Positions 57,454 to 64,000 of a DNA stretch of 64,000 nt are shown piece by piece; position 1 is the stretch's first letter; each line of letters begins with the position of its first letter. The position numbers and the translations under genes are program-made. The DNA is taken from the NCBI GenBank assembly GCA_963921305.4, contig CAWUEX030000002.1, positions 2,914,001 through 2,978,000 on the forward strand. Reading direction: 5' to 3'. The notes under the pieces were generated by a model. It searched no databases and was not told the DNA's origin. It was given only the letters and a program-made list of their open reading frames with translations. The stretch is from CAWUEX02 sp963921305 (lineage in GTDB: Bacteria; Pseudomonadota; Alphaproteobacteria; Rhodospirillales; Rhodospirillaceae).

Positions 57454-58761
57454 TCATGTCTTCAGGCTCGGTACATAACGAGGAGTATTCTCATGTTCTC
57501 CTGCTATATTGTACTCTTTGTTTACGAATATTGGTGCTGATCTGCCCATCTTTGAAAAGAAAGCTTTTGAGACATCTGGTCCAAAGTGAGTTTCTATCGC
57601 CTCGAAGGCTGCGATGGGTGACGCAGGATTCACTAAACTTTCCAACTCCCCTGAGGTGCTGTCCGCGTCAATGAACCTATCACAGATACGAAGAATTTCG
57701 CGCTCGTCCTCGCGGGTCCAAAGCCATTTGTTATAGGTTTCGAAATACCCATTATCCTTTCCGATATCGAAACCCATTCCTCTTCTGTAATCTTGGTTCG
57801 CTAGGCTGTTGTCTTCAGTGATCAGTCCCGATATCAAATATTTGCATGCGTCGTCATAACATAGGCATGCTGTCGGACCGCCAACCTGTCCAAGGTTTAG
57901 GCTAGCCAATTCGTACAAAGCGAACCGAAGTCGTAGGTCTAAGACACATTCTCGGCAGGTGTAGGCGCCTTCGAAGTAGCCATCAGGGGTTTCGAAAACG
58001 CGCTCGTAATCCGGCAACAAGAGAACGCGATACCCGTTCTTCCGAAAATGCTCCGATACGGATCTCCAAAGGTTTTCGTCCGAATTTCGCTCAACGTCGT
58101 AACTCGTCTCTCTCAATGTAATCGTGACGAATTTCGAACCGCCACATACGCGCTCAATAATCCGCCTTACAAAGTCTAGGGCCAGTTGAGGAGCGCGTAT
58201 GCTTGGGATTGTATAGCCAAGGGCGTGGTTCAGATTGGGTGTCAGTGACATCCCACACGTTGCCCGACTGTCTAGATTGTACCCGACTGGGAAAACATGC
58301 TGAGCGACCTTATCCAGGAACGGTTCCGCGTCCTCGCGTCGCTGGAGTATCGAGAATGACTTTATTGCGGGAACAGATCCAAAGCTGGAAGGATTATATT
58401 ACCAAACCGCCATTTCTTCGTATCTGAGCCGTAATGTACGGAAGAGGGATTAAACCCGTGGTTCTTGTCTTCGCCAGGCACGAAAACCACATGTGTATGT
58501 GTGCAGTTCGTCAGTTCTTTGCGGGCCAGTTCACCGCATACAGCCTGGACAACAAAATTGAATGTCGTAGGTGCGTGATCGAGGTCATAGATATGAAAGT
58601 AGGTAGACTCATCGCTGGGTGACACGGCTACTTCCCTAAACTTTGTCGCACTAACTCGTTCATAAATTGATCGAATACCATCGCGCCAGGTCAACCCGAA
58701 AGGAGGTAGTAACCAGGGAGTTTCCCAGTATGGGTGCTCCCGGCTATCAACGGAAGCTCAT
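57454..58761 (-). pseudogene. Frameshifted glycosyltransferase-like gene
   Basis: Two leftward frames belong to one protein. The upstream piece (58694-58362 and bases before it) reads PWLLPPFGLTWRDGIRSIYE...KKWRFGNIILPALDLFP then stops. The other frame, open upstream of 58251, continues AIKSFSILQRREDAEPFLDK, then HVFPVGYNLDSRATCGMSLT and the rest to 57454. They join by a one-base shift near 58376. A second shift near 58748 would link an ATG at 58761 (MSFR) with SREHPYWETPW. VTITLRETSYDVERNSDENL and YRVLLLPDYERVFETPDG resemble GT-B-type transferases. Probably inactive. Confidence 0.6.
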
Positions 58762-58763
58762 GC

Positions 58764-60008
58764 CTACAAATTATAAGACATCCCTTCCGCCGGAGCGGCC
58801 ACAGAGATAGCCGGCGCCAGCATGTTCATCTTTTCCGTCGCGACATCTAGTTTTCGGTCAATGTCATCGTCGGTTTGATCCGGGTCGTGGTGAAACAGAT
58901 GCAGAGATTTCACCGCTCCATTGGCGGCGAGGTCTAAAACACGGCTGACAGGTGAGTGCCCCCAGTGCACCTTTGTCGGATATTCCTCGTCAAAATAAGT
59001 CGTGTCGGTAATGAGGATGTCACAACCACTGACAAACTCCGCCAATTTATCTTCGTATTCGCCATTAAAAAATGGTGAGTCTTTCAAATACAACTCGTTG
59101 TCTGTGATGTAACACACACTCTTGCCGTCAAAGGTTACACGGTAGCCCAAGCAGTTGCCGGGATGCGACAGCAGCATCGTTTTGACCGTAATGCCGGTTC
59201 CGGCCTCGATGGTTTCTTCACCAAGGGTCTTGAACTTAATTGAAGCGCCCATGTCGCGCAGCATGATGGGGAAGTACACGTCATCCATCTGCGCTGACAC
59301 CAAGTCCTCAATCGATTTGTCGCCCTGGGATGCGCCATAGACCGTGAAGTGATTCCCAGGAATAAAGAACGGCGCAAAAAACGGAAACGCGTTTATGTGA
59401 TCCCAGTGAGGGTGAGATATAAACAAAGAGGCGTCGATCTTGCCTTTGCGTGAGCTCATGAGTTCAGTCGATAGGGCTTTAATTCCGCTGCCGGCATCGA
59501 ACACGAAGGTCTGATCGTTAGGAAAATGCATGGTCACGCAAGGCGTGTTGCCGCCGTATTTTAGGGAGTCCGGGCCAGGAACTGGCAACGTTCCGCGCAC
59601 GCCCCAGTACTTGACGGTAAACGTCCCTGCTGCAGCTTCTAGAACGGTCTTAACAAAAGCGTCCGGCACGATGGGTTTAACGACATATCCGTCCGCCCCC
59701 ATCTCGCGGGCGCGCCGCTTATCGAAATCATAGGCCTTGCCGGAAAGTATAATGACCTTGGTGCCGCTCAAATCTTGATTCGTTTTGACCTGACGGCACA
59801 GTTCCAAGCCATCGACTTGTGGCATCATGATGTCCACCACAACCACGGTCGGCGTGGCAGCTTTGATCTGGCTGATTAGATCGCCTGTGTGGTCGGCGAT
59901 GCTGCAGACGCATCCCGCTTGCGTGAGCACAGCAGACGCCACTTCGGCGACGGCGATGTCGTCGTCGATTATCATTATCATTGGAGAGGACGCGGCGGAA
60001 TCTGTCAT
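58764..60008 (-). CDS. Response regulator fused to metallo-beta-lactamase-fold hydrolase
   Basis: 414 residues from the ATG at 60008 (TTG at 60035 possible). Residues ~10-125: REC domain with acidic pair IIDDDIA, phosphoacceptor Asp in VVVDIMMPQVDG and Lys in VVKPIVP. Residues ~130-410: MBL fold with GVRGTLPVPG, GGNTPCV, metal motif SHPHWDHINAFPFF and later LLSHPGNCLGYR and TDTTYFDEEY, close to the RNase Z/PDE-like group. Phosphorylation of REC would control hydrolase activity. No histidine kinase lies nearby. Confidence 0.88.
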   Translation of the reverse strand: MTDSAASSPMIMIIDDDIAVAEVASAVLTQAGCVCSIADHTGDLISQIKAATPTVVVVDIMMPQVDGLELCRQVKTNQDLSGTKVIILSGKAYDFDKRRAREMGADGYVVKPIVPDAFVKTVLEAAAGTFTVKYWGVRGTLPVPGPDSLKYGGNTPCVTMHFPNDQTFVFDAGSGIKALSTELMSSRKGKIDASLFISHPHWDHINAFPFFAPFFIPGNHFTVYGASQGDKSIEDLVSAQMDDVYFPIMLRDMGASIKFKTLGEETIEAGTGITVKTMLLSHPGNCLGYRVTFDGKSVCYITDNELYLKDSPFFNGEYEDKLAEFVSGCDILITDTTYFDEEYPTKVHWGHSPVSRVLDLAANGAVKSLHLFHHDPDQTDDDIDRKLDVATEKMNMLAPAISVAAPAEGMSYNL

Positions 60009-60154
60009 CGAAAGTGTAGTGCTACGAGGTGTCAATGGCCCAGTTTAACCGCCCTTTTTGACCACAACAACGCAGGATTGCCCGGCTTGGACTCGTGGCT
60101 TATCTCCACTAACATGGGCCAGCCCGAGAGTAGGGGGCGTTTTAGGCTTGGGGA

Positions 60155-61453
60155 ATGGTTATGAAACGATTTTTGCCGATTGCACTTGCGGCAAGCATTT
60201 TTTCTGCGGCGGCGGATGCTCAGTCTGACAGCCAGTCGGAAATGTCACGTGGCGAATATCTCGCCCGTGCTGCGAACTGCGTGGCCTGCCACTCATTGCC
60301 TGACGCACCCGCATTCGCCGGCGGCCTCAAGATGGCCACCCCAATCGGCGAGATCTACGCCACCAACATTACGCCAGATCCGGAAACCGGTATCGGCGGC
60401 TATACCTTGGAAGACTTTGACCGTGCTGTCCGTCTTGGCGTTGCCAAGCAGGGGCACCGCCTCTATCCGGCAATGCCGTACCCGTCCTATGCCAAAATCT
60501 CCGCGGAAGATATCGAAGCGCTATACAGCTATTTCATGGAAGAGGTCGAGCCGGTCAATCTGCCTAACAAGCCAAGCGAAATTCCCTGGTTTTTGAGTTT
60601 CAGATGGCCGCTGGCGATCTGGAATCTCTTCTTTTTCGATGATGACGCGTATGTCGCCAAGCCGGATCAAAGCGATGCCTGGAATCGCGGAGCGTATCTC
60701 GTACAGGGGCTTGGGCACTGTGGTGCGTGTCATACGCCGCGTGGGTTGGCGTTTAACGAGCAAGGATACGATGAGTCCGACAGCGATTTTCTCTCGGGCG
60801 CGTTCCTCGACAACTGGTACGCCTCGGACCTAACCCAGTCCAACCGGGCGGGACTGGGCCGTTGGAGTGTCGATGACATCGCGACCTATATGAAGACCGG
60901 GCGCAATATGCATTCCACGGCTTTTGGGACCATGGACGAGGTTATTATCAACAGCACACAGTACCTGACCGACGAGGACCTGCAGGCGATGGCAACCTAT
61001 CTTGCCTCTCTGCCTGCCGCGCATGATGACGGCACGTATAGCTATGATGAGTCCACGGTGGCAATCTTGCGCGGGCCCGAGCGGCGTACCACACCCGGGG
61101 CAAATCTCTACATGCAGCATTGTGAGTCCTGCCATGTCGATACCGGTAAGGGGTATCCGCCCTACCTGCCGCCGATGGCCGGTAACCCGCCGCTGATGGA
61201 TCCTGATCCGGCATCGCTGATCAACATCACGCTCAATGGTTCGTCCCGGCTCATTGTGGACGGTACGCCCGATGCCTACCGCATGCCTGGCTACCGTGCG
61301 ACGCTGAACGATCAGCAGATTGCCGATATCGTTACGTTCATAAGGGCTGGTTGGGGCAACAATGCGCCAGCGGTGACGGCGGCGGACGTCGCCCAGCTTC
61401 GGGCTCTCACGGAAACGGCCGATGACCGGATGCCTGTTCTCAGAATGAAATAG
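60155..61453 (+). CDS. Triheme cytochrome c (alcohol/gluconate dehydrogenase cytochrome subunit type)
   Basis: 432 residues with signal peptide (MKRFLPIALAASIFSAAADA after a second Met). Three CxxCH heme sites: CVACH, CGACH and CESCH, each in a class I cytochrome domain (QGLGHCGACHTPRGLAFN is typical). Matches the membrane cytochrome subunit of flavin-type alcohol, aldehyde or gluconate dehydrogenases, passing electrons to ubiquinone or oxidase. The dehydrogenase subunit is not adjacent here, so the partner is unknown. Divergent from the REC-MBL gene. Confidence 0.88.
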   Translation: MVMKRFLPIALAASIFSAAADAQSDSQSEMSRGEYLARAANCVACHSLPDAPAFAGGLKMATPIGEIYATNITPDPETGIGGYTLEDFDRAVRLGVAKQGHRLYPAMPYPSYAKISAEDIEALYSYFMEEVEPVNLPNKPSEIPWFLSFRWPLAIWNLFFFDDDAYVAKPDQSDAWNRGAYLVQGLGHCGACHTPRGLAFNEQGYDESDSDFLSGAFLDNWYASDLTQSNRAGLGRWSVDDIATYMKTGRNMHSTAFGTMDEVIINSTQYLTDEDLQAMATYLASLPAAHDDGTYSYDESTVAILRGPERRTTPGANLYMQHCESCHVDTGKGYPPYLPPMAGNPPLMDPDPASLINITLNGSSRLIVDGTPDAYRMPGYRATLNDQQIADIVTFIRAGWGNNAPAVTAADVAQLRALTETADDRMPVLRMK

Positions 61454-61471
61454 GCTGCAGCCGGTCTGATC

Positions 61472-61891
61472 TTACCAGGTACCCTGATCTTGCATGGACG
61501 CCCAGGGCTCCTGCTTGGGCAGGGGGCCGCCTTTCTGTAGCAACTCGAACGAAATACCGTCCGGCGACTTCACAAACGCCATGAAACCGTCCCGTGGCGG
61601 CAGGTTCAGCGTCAGGCCTTTGTCCATCAGCTCCTGACAGGTCTCGTATATATTTTCGACCTGATAGGCGATGTGGCTGAATGAGCCGTATTTCTCACGG
61701 TCTGCAGCATCGTGATAATAAACCACTTCGATTTGTGCCTCATCATTTCCCGGCATAGCCAGAAAGATGATATCGCAGGGCCGCTGGTGCCCTTTAAATC
61801 GACGCACCTCGACCATACCCATCTTGCCGCAATAGAAGTCCAATGCCTCGTCTAAGTCCGAGACGCGCACCGCGGTATGCAGGTATTTCAT
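61472..61891 (-). CDS. VOC-family protein, glyoxalase I-like
   Basis: 139 residues in the two-module VOC fold: MKYLHTAVRVSDLDEALDFY at the start, AQIEVVYYHDAADREKYGSF, SHIAYQVENIYETCQELMDK and SPDGISFELLQKGG. Metal ligands of glyoxalase I can be placed at H5, E57, H75 and E123 (positions approximate). Could be lactoylglutathione lyase or another VOC enzyme. Confidence 0.85.
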   Translation of the reverse strand: MKYLHTAVRVSDLDEALDFYCGKMGMVEVRRFKGHQRPCDIIFLAMPGNDEAQIEVVYYHDAADREKYGSFSHIAYQVENIYETCQELMDKGLTLNLPPRDGFMAFVKSPDGISFELLQKGGPLPKQEPWASMQDQGTW

Positions 61892-61912
61892 GACGGGAGG
61901 CCCAAACGAAAC

Positions 61913-61938
61913 TGGCCGCCCAAGGATTTGGGCGGCCA
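61913..61938 (-). terminator. Terminator after the TPR gene
   Basis: TGGCCGCCCAA (61913-61923) and TTGGGCGGCCA (61928-61938) form an 11-bp perfect stem with a 4-base loop. It begins 13 bases after the stop of the leftward TPR gene, followed on that strand by GTTTCGTTT. Confidence 0.8.
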
Positions 61939-61950
61939 GGTGTTTGGTTA

Positions 61951-62466
61951 TTATTCGCCGATGGTGCGGCTGCGGGCAGGCGGTACCCAGCTGACCTCGC
62001 CATCTTTGAACCGCTCAATTGCGGCCTGGAGAATGTCATGGGCTTCGCAGCCCCGCGGGCAAAGATTGGCAAGTTTCTGCAGATTGGCTTCCGCTGCTTC
62101 CTGGTTGCCCATTTTCAGGTACAACTCGCCCTGATACTCCAGAGCCCCTTTGTGAGTGGGGTCTGAGGCCAGGGCCGCGTTGTAGAGATCCATGGCGTCT
62201 TCATGACGGCCCATGCTGCGCAAGCTGTAGGCTTTAAGGGTCAGCGCCTCGGCGTTCTCCGGGTACCACTCGAGCACTTCGAAATCGAGGTATGAGATCG
62301 CCTTCTGGTATTCGCCCTCGTCGATCATCGATTGAACCTCGGTGAAATCTAGATCGTCTTCGAGCGGGAAATCGACTCCCGCAATGGCCCACGCCTGCGT
62401 GGCCACGGCGAGCGTAAATACTCCGGCGAATGCAGAAGAAATCAGCTTGGTAAAACGGATCGTCAT
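61951..62466 (-). CDS. Periplasmic TPR protein
   Basis: 171 residues with signal peptide (SSAFAGVFTLAVATQAWA). TPR units: EGEYQKAISYLDFEVLEWYP, ENAEALTLKAYSLRSMGRHE, and HKGALEYQGELYLKMGNQEA. Ends with two cysteines (LANLCPRGCEAHD) that may form a disulfide. Protein-protein scaffold; partner unknown. Confidence 0.8.
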   Translation of the reverse strand: MTIRFTKLISSAFAGVFTLAVATQAWAIAGVDFPLEDDLDFTEVQSMIDEGEYQKAISYLDFEVLEWYPENAEALTLKAYSLRSMGRHEDAMDLYNAALASDPTHKGALEYQGELYLKMGNQEAAEANLQKLANLCPRGCEAHDILQAAIERFKDGEVSWVPPARSRTIGE

Positions 62467-62593
62467 GACATTTCCCTTGTTTGACTAAGGACCGAACGGC
62501 GGACACCTCCGCCAACTTGAATACGCCGCTACAGATATAGGAATGGCGGCTCCGCACTCAAGCGGAACACGCCATCCAGTAGCGGCCCAAAGA

Positions 62594-62944
62594 CTACTTG
62601 TTGTCGCGTGTGAAGGCGGCGGAGACCGGCAGGTCGCCCTCGCGCAGCAGCGGCGAATAGGTCAGATCGATGAAGCGGTCGCGGTCCTTCTGCCATTCGG
62701 CTTCCTGTTCCGCGGTCGGCATGTACTGCTCGATCATCTCGGTGGTCACGCCTTTGTCGGCCAGAAGGGCTTCAACCACCTTCATGCGGCGGCGGTTCGA
62801 CCACACTTCAGCGCCCAGCGCGATCAGGCTGGTCATCATATTGTCGAGCACCGGGTTGCCCAAAAAGACGGCCCGTTCCACATCCGACGGAATAAAGTCG
62901 GACGCATAAGTCGGGCGGTCGGTCTTCAGTTTGCTGGTCGCCAT
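62594..62944 (-). CDS. Hypothetical protein
   Basis: 116 residues, soluble and helical (MATSKLKTDRPTYASDFIPS, DVERAVFLGNPVLDNMMTSL, NRRRMKVVEALLADKGVTTE). AGGAGAG precedes the ATG. No family recognised. Sits between the TPR gene and the peptide-binding protein, same strand. Confidence 0.65.
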   Translation of the reverse strand: MATSKLKTDRPTYASDFIPSDVERAVFLGNPVLDNMMTSLIALGAEVWSNRRRMKVVEALLADKGVTTEMIEQYMPTAEQEAEWQKDRDRFIDLTYSPLLREGDLPVSAAFTRDNK

Positions 62945-63105
62945 GGGTTCCTCTCCTGCGGCGCTGATCTACTCTAAAAATCAATGGATCGAAGGATAAA
63001 GCGACCGGCGGTCCGGCGCAATTACCGTTGTCGCCGTGGTCAGACGTTGAACCCTCCTGGTTCGCCCAACCTGGTGACGCGCAACATACTGATTTTATTG
63101 ATAGT

Positions 63106-64000
63106 TTATGCGTCCGGCTCGATCGATAGCCAGCGCGACGGATAAACCCCCCGGTAATTATCGACCCACCCTTTGACGTACGGACGCACCAGCCGCCGTC
63201 CGTTGTAGAAGTAAAGCGGGATAATGGGTTGGTCCTGCAGGGCCTGTACCTCTGCCTCATACACCGCTGCCGCGCGTGCCACAGGGTCATTTTTTTGCCA
63301 GGCCGCCTCAAACAGGGTGTCGAACTGGGAGCTGCCGTACTGGGTAAAGTCGCGGGAACTCAAACCGGAGTGGAGCAGGAGAATAAAAGATGCCGCATCG
63401 TAGTTGCCGGCGACATGCAGATAGCGTGCGACTTCAAAGTTATTGTTCTGCCGGTCAGCGGCCAGAATACGCCGCTCGGTGTTCAGGAGTTCGGCCTGAA
63501 CGCCCACCTGTCGCCACATCGCCGCGATGGCGGCGGCCTGACGGGCTTGAAGCTCCTGTGTGTTGTACCGCAACGGTACAACCAATGGGTTGTCCGGCCC
63601 GAACCCCGCATCAGCGAGCAAGCGCCGCGCTTCGTCGCGCCGGTCTCCCATAGACATGTCAGCGAAATCGGCACGTGGTCGATCGGTGTAGTCATCAACT
63701 GTTGGCGGTATGTAGCTATAGGCCGGTATCTCGCCGGTGCGTAAAACGCGATTGACCAGAATGTCCCGGTCGATGGCCATGGACAGCGCCCGGCGCACCC
63801 GTACGTCGTCAAATGGCGGGCGCTTGGTGTTGATGAGGTAGAACTCGGTCGCCAACCCCGGCGTCACCCGCAGACTTTCGGGCATGTTTTCCTGAATGAA
63901 GTCCAGTTGCTCTGGCGGGAAGAACACCAGTGCATCTAACTCCCCGGCGCGAAAACGGCGGAACGCCGTGTTCATGTCCTCCGACGGTACGTGATAAACC
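63106..64000 (-). CDS. Oligopeptide ABC transporter substrate-binding protein, 3' part
   Basis: The reading frame is open to the window edge (VYHVPSEDMNTAFRRFRAGE) and ends at 63106, so the N-terminus and signal peptide lie outside. Family 5 extracellular solute-binding blocks: GLATEFYLINTKRPPFDDVR, VRRALSMAIDRDILVNRVLR, ARRLLADAGFGPDNPLVVPL and QDQPIIPLYFYNGRRLVRPY. Binds peptides in the periplasm for import. Transporter subunits are not in the window. Confidence 0.92.
   Translation of the reverse strand, partial: VYHVPSEDMNTAFRRFRAGELDALVFFPPEQLDFIQENMPESLRVTPGLATEFYLINTKRPPFDDVRVRRALSMAIDRDILVNRVLRTGEIPAYSYIPPTVDDYTDRPRADFADMSMGDRRDEARRLLADAGFGPDNPLVVPLRYNTQELQARQAAAIAAMWRQVGVQAELLNTERRILAADRQNNNFEVARYLHVAGNYDAASFILLLHSGLSSRDFTQYGSSQFDTLFEAAWQKNDPVARAAAVYEAEVQALQDQPIIPLYFYNGRRLVRPYVKGWVDNYRGVYPSRWLSIEPDA

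Noticed and set aside
62543..62977. Rightward 144-codon frame
   Set aside because: It is the antisense of the leftward 116-residue gene, which has a good ribosome site and typical codon use.

Overview
The window is most of a temperate, lambda-like siphophage integrated in an alphaproteobacterial chromosome (about 1-47,713), followed by about 16 kb of host DNA. The phage assignment comes from a complete late-gene order: terminase small and large subunits, gpW-like connector, lambda-type portal, S49 head protease with scaffold, decoration protein, gpE-type capsid, tail tube, frameshifted tail chaperone, 1468-residue tape measure, tail tip and fibre genes, then lysis genes. Host relatives are suggested by a 3' tRNA half resembling alphaproteobacterial tRNA-Phe and by the style of the flanking genes; the genus cannot be read from the sequence. 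No integrase is in the window. It and the intact tRNA are expected to the left of position 1.

Layout of the phage. Positions 1-11,622 hold a leftward early operon of tightly overlapping genes: a MazG-like pyrophosphohydrolase, a DUF5131 (Gp37/Gp68) protein, an ASCH protein, a large unknown protein, an Nmad5-like protein, SSB, DUF4031, an HD nucleotidase, DUF2303 and many small unknowns. Positions 11,628-12,650 are the immunity region: a LexA-type self-cleaving repressor flanked by palindromic operators (CGGGCA-NN-TGCCCG) and three promoters. Positions 12,651-19,990 hold the rightward early genes: a Cro-like protein, HTH proteins, a CHC2/Toprim primase, a Tad2-like protein, a DNA methyltransferase, a P4-type primase-helicase and a GGTCCA repeat cluster that may be the origin. 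Positions 20,475-43,317 are head and tail genes. Positions 43,433-46,067 are lysis genes (M15 endolysin, holin candidates, overlapping Rz/Rz1). Positions 46,099-47,475 hold a strongly structured element, two leftward lysogeny-type genes and a small zinc-binding protein. The tRNA 3' half at 47,667-47,713 marks the right attachment site.

Host part. Positions 47,891-54,698 form a rightward run that looks like one catabolic cluster: a secreted NTF2-like protein, two serine hydrolases of the beta-lactamase fold, a Tat-exported beta-propeller (glycosidase-like) protein, a phytanoyl-CoA dioxygenase-type oxygenase and a GPH/MelB-type sugar-cation symporter. After it come a GT61-type glycosyltransferase, a membrane protein, a frameshifted glycosyltransferase-like gene, a response-regulator/metallo-beta-lactamase fusion, a triheme cytochrome c, a VOC-family protein, a periplasmic TPR protein, an unknown protein and the 3' part of an oligopeptide-binding protein gene.

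The points most worth a second look are the symmetric immunity region with apparently leaderless repressor and Cro-like messages, a clear -1 frameshift site in the tail chaperone gene, a leftward membrane-protein gene with its own promoter inside the tail operon, a possible Tad2-type anti-Thoeris protein, the putative origin, and an unexplained multi-hairpin element next to the lysis genes.
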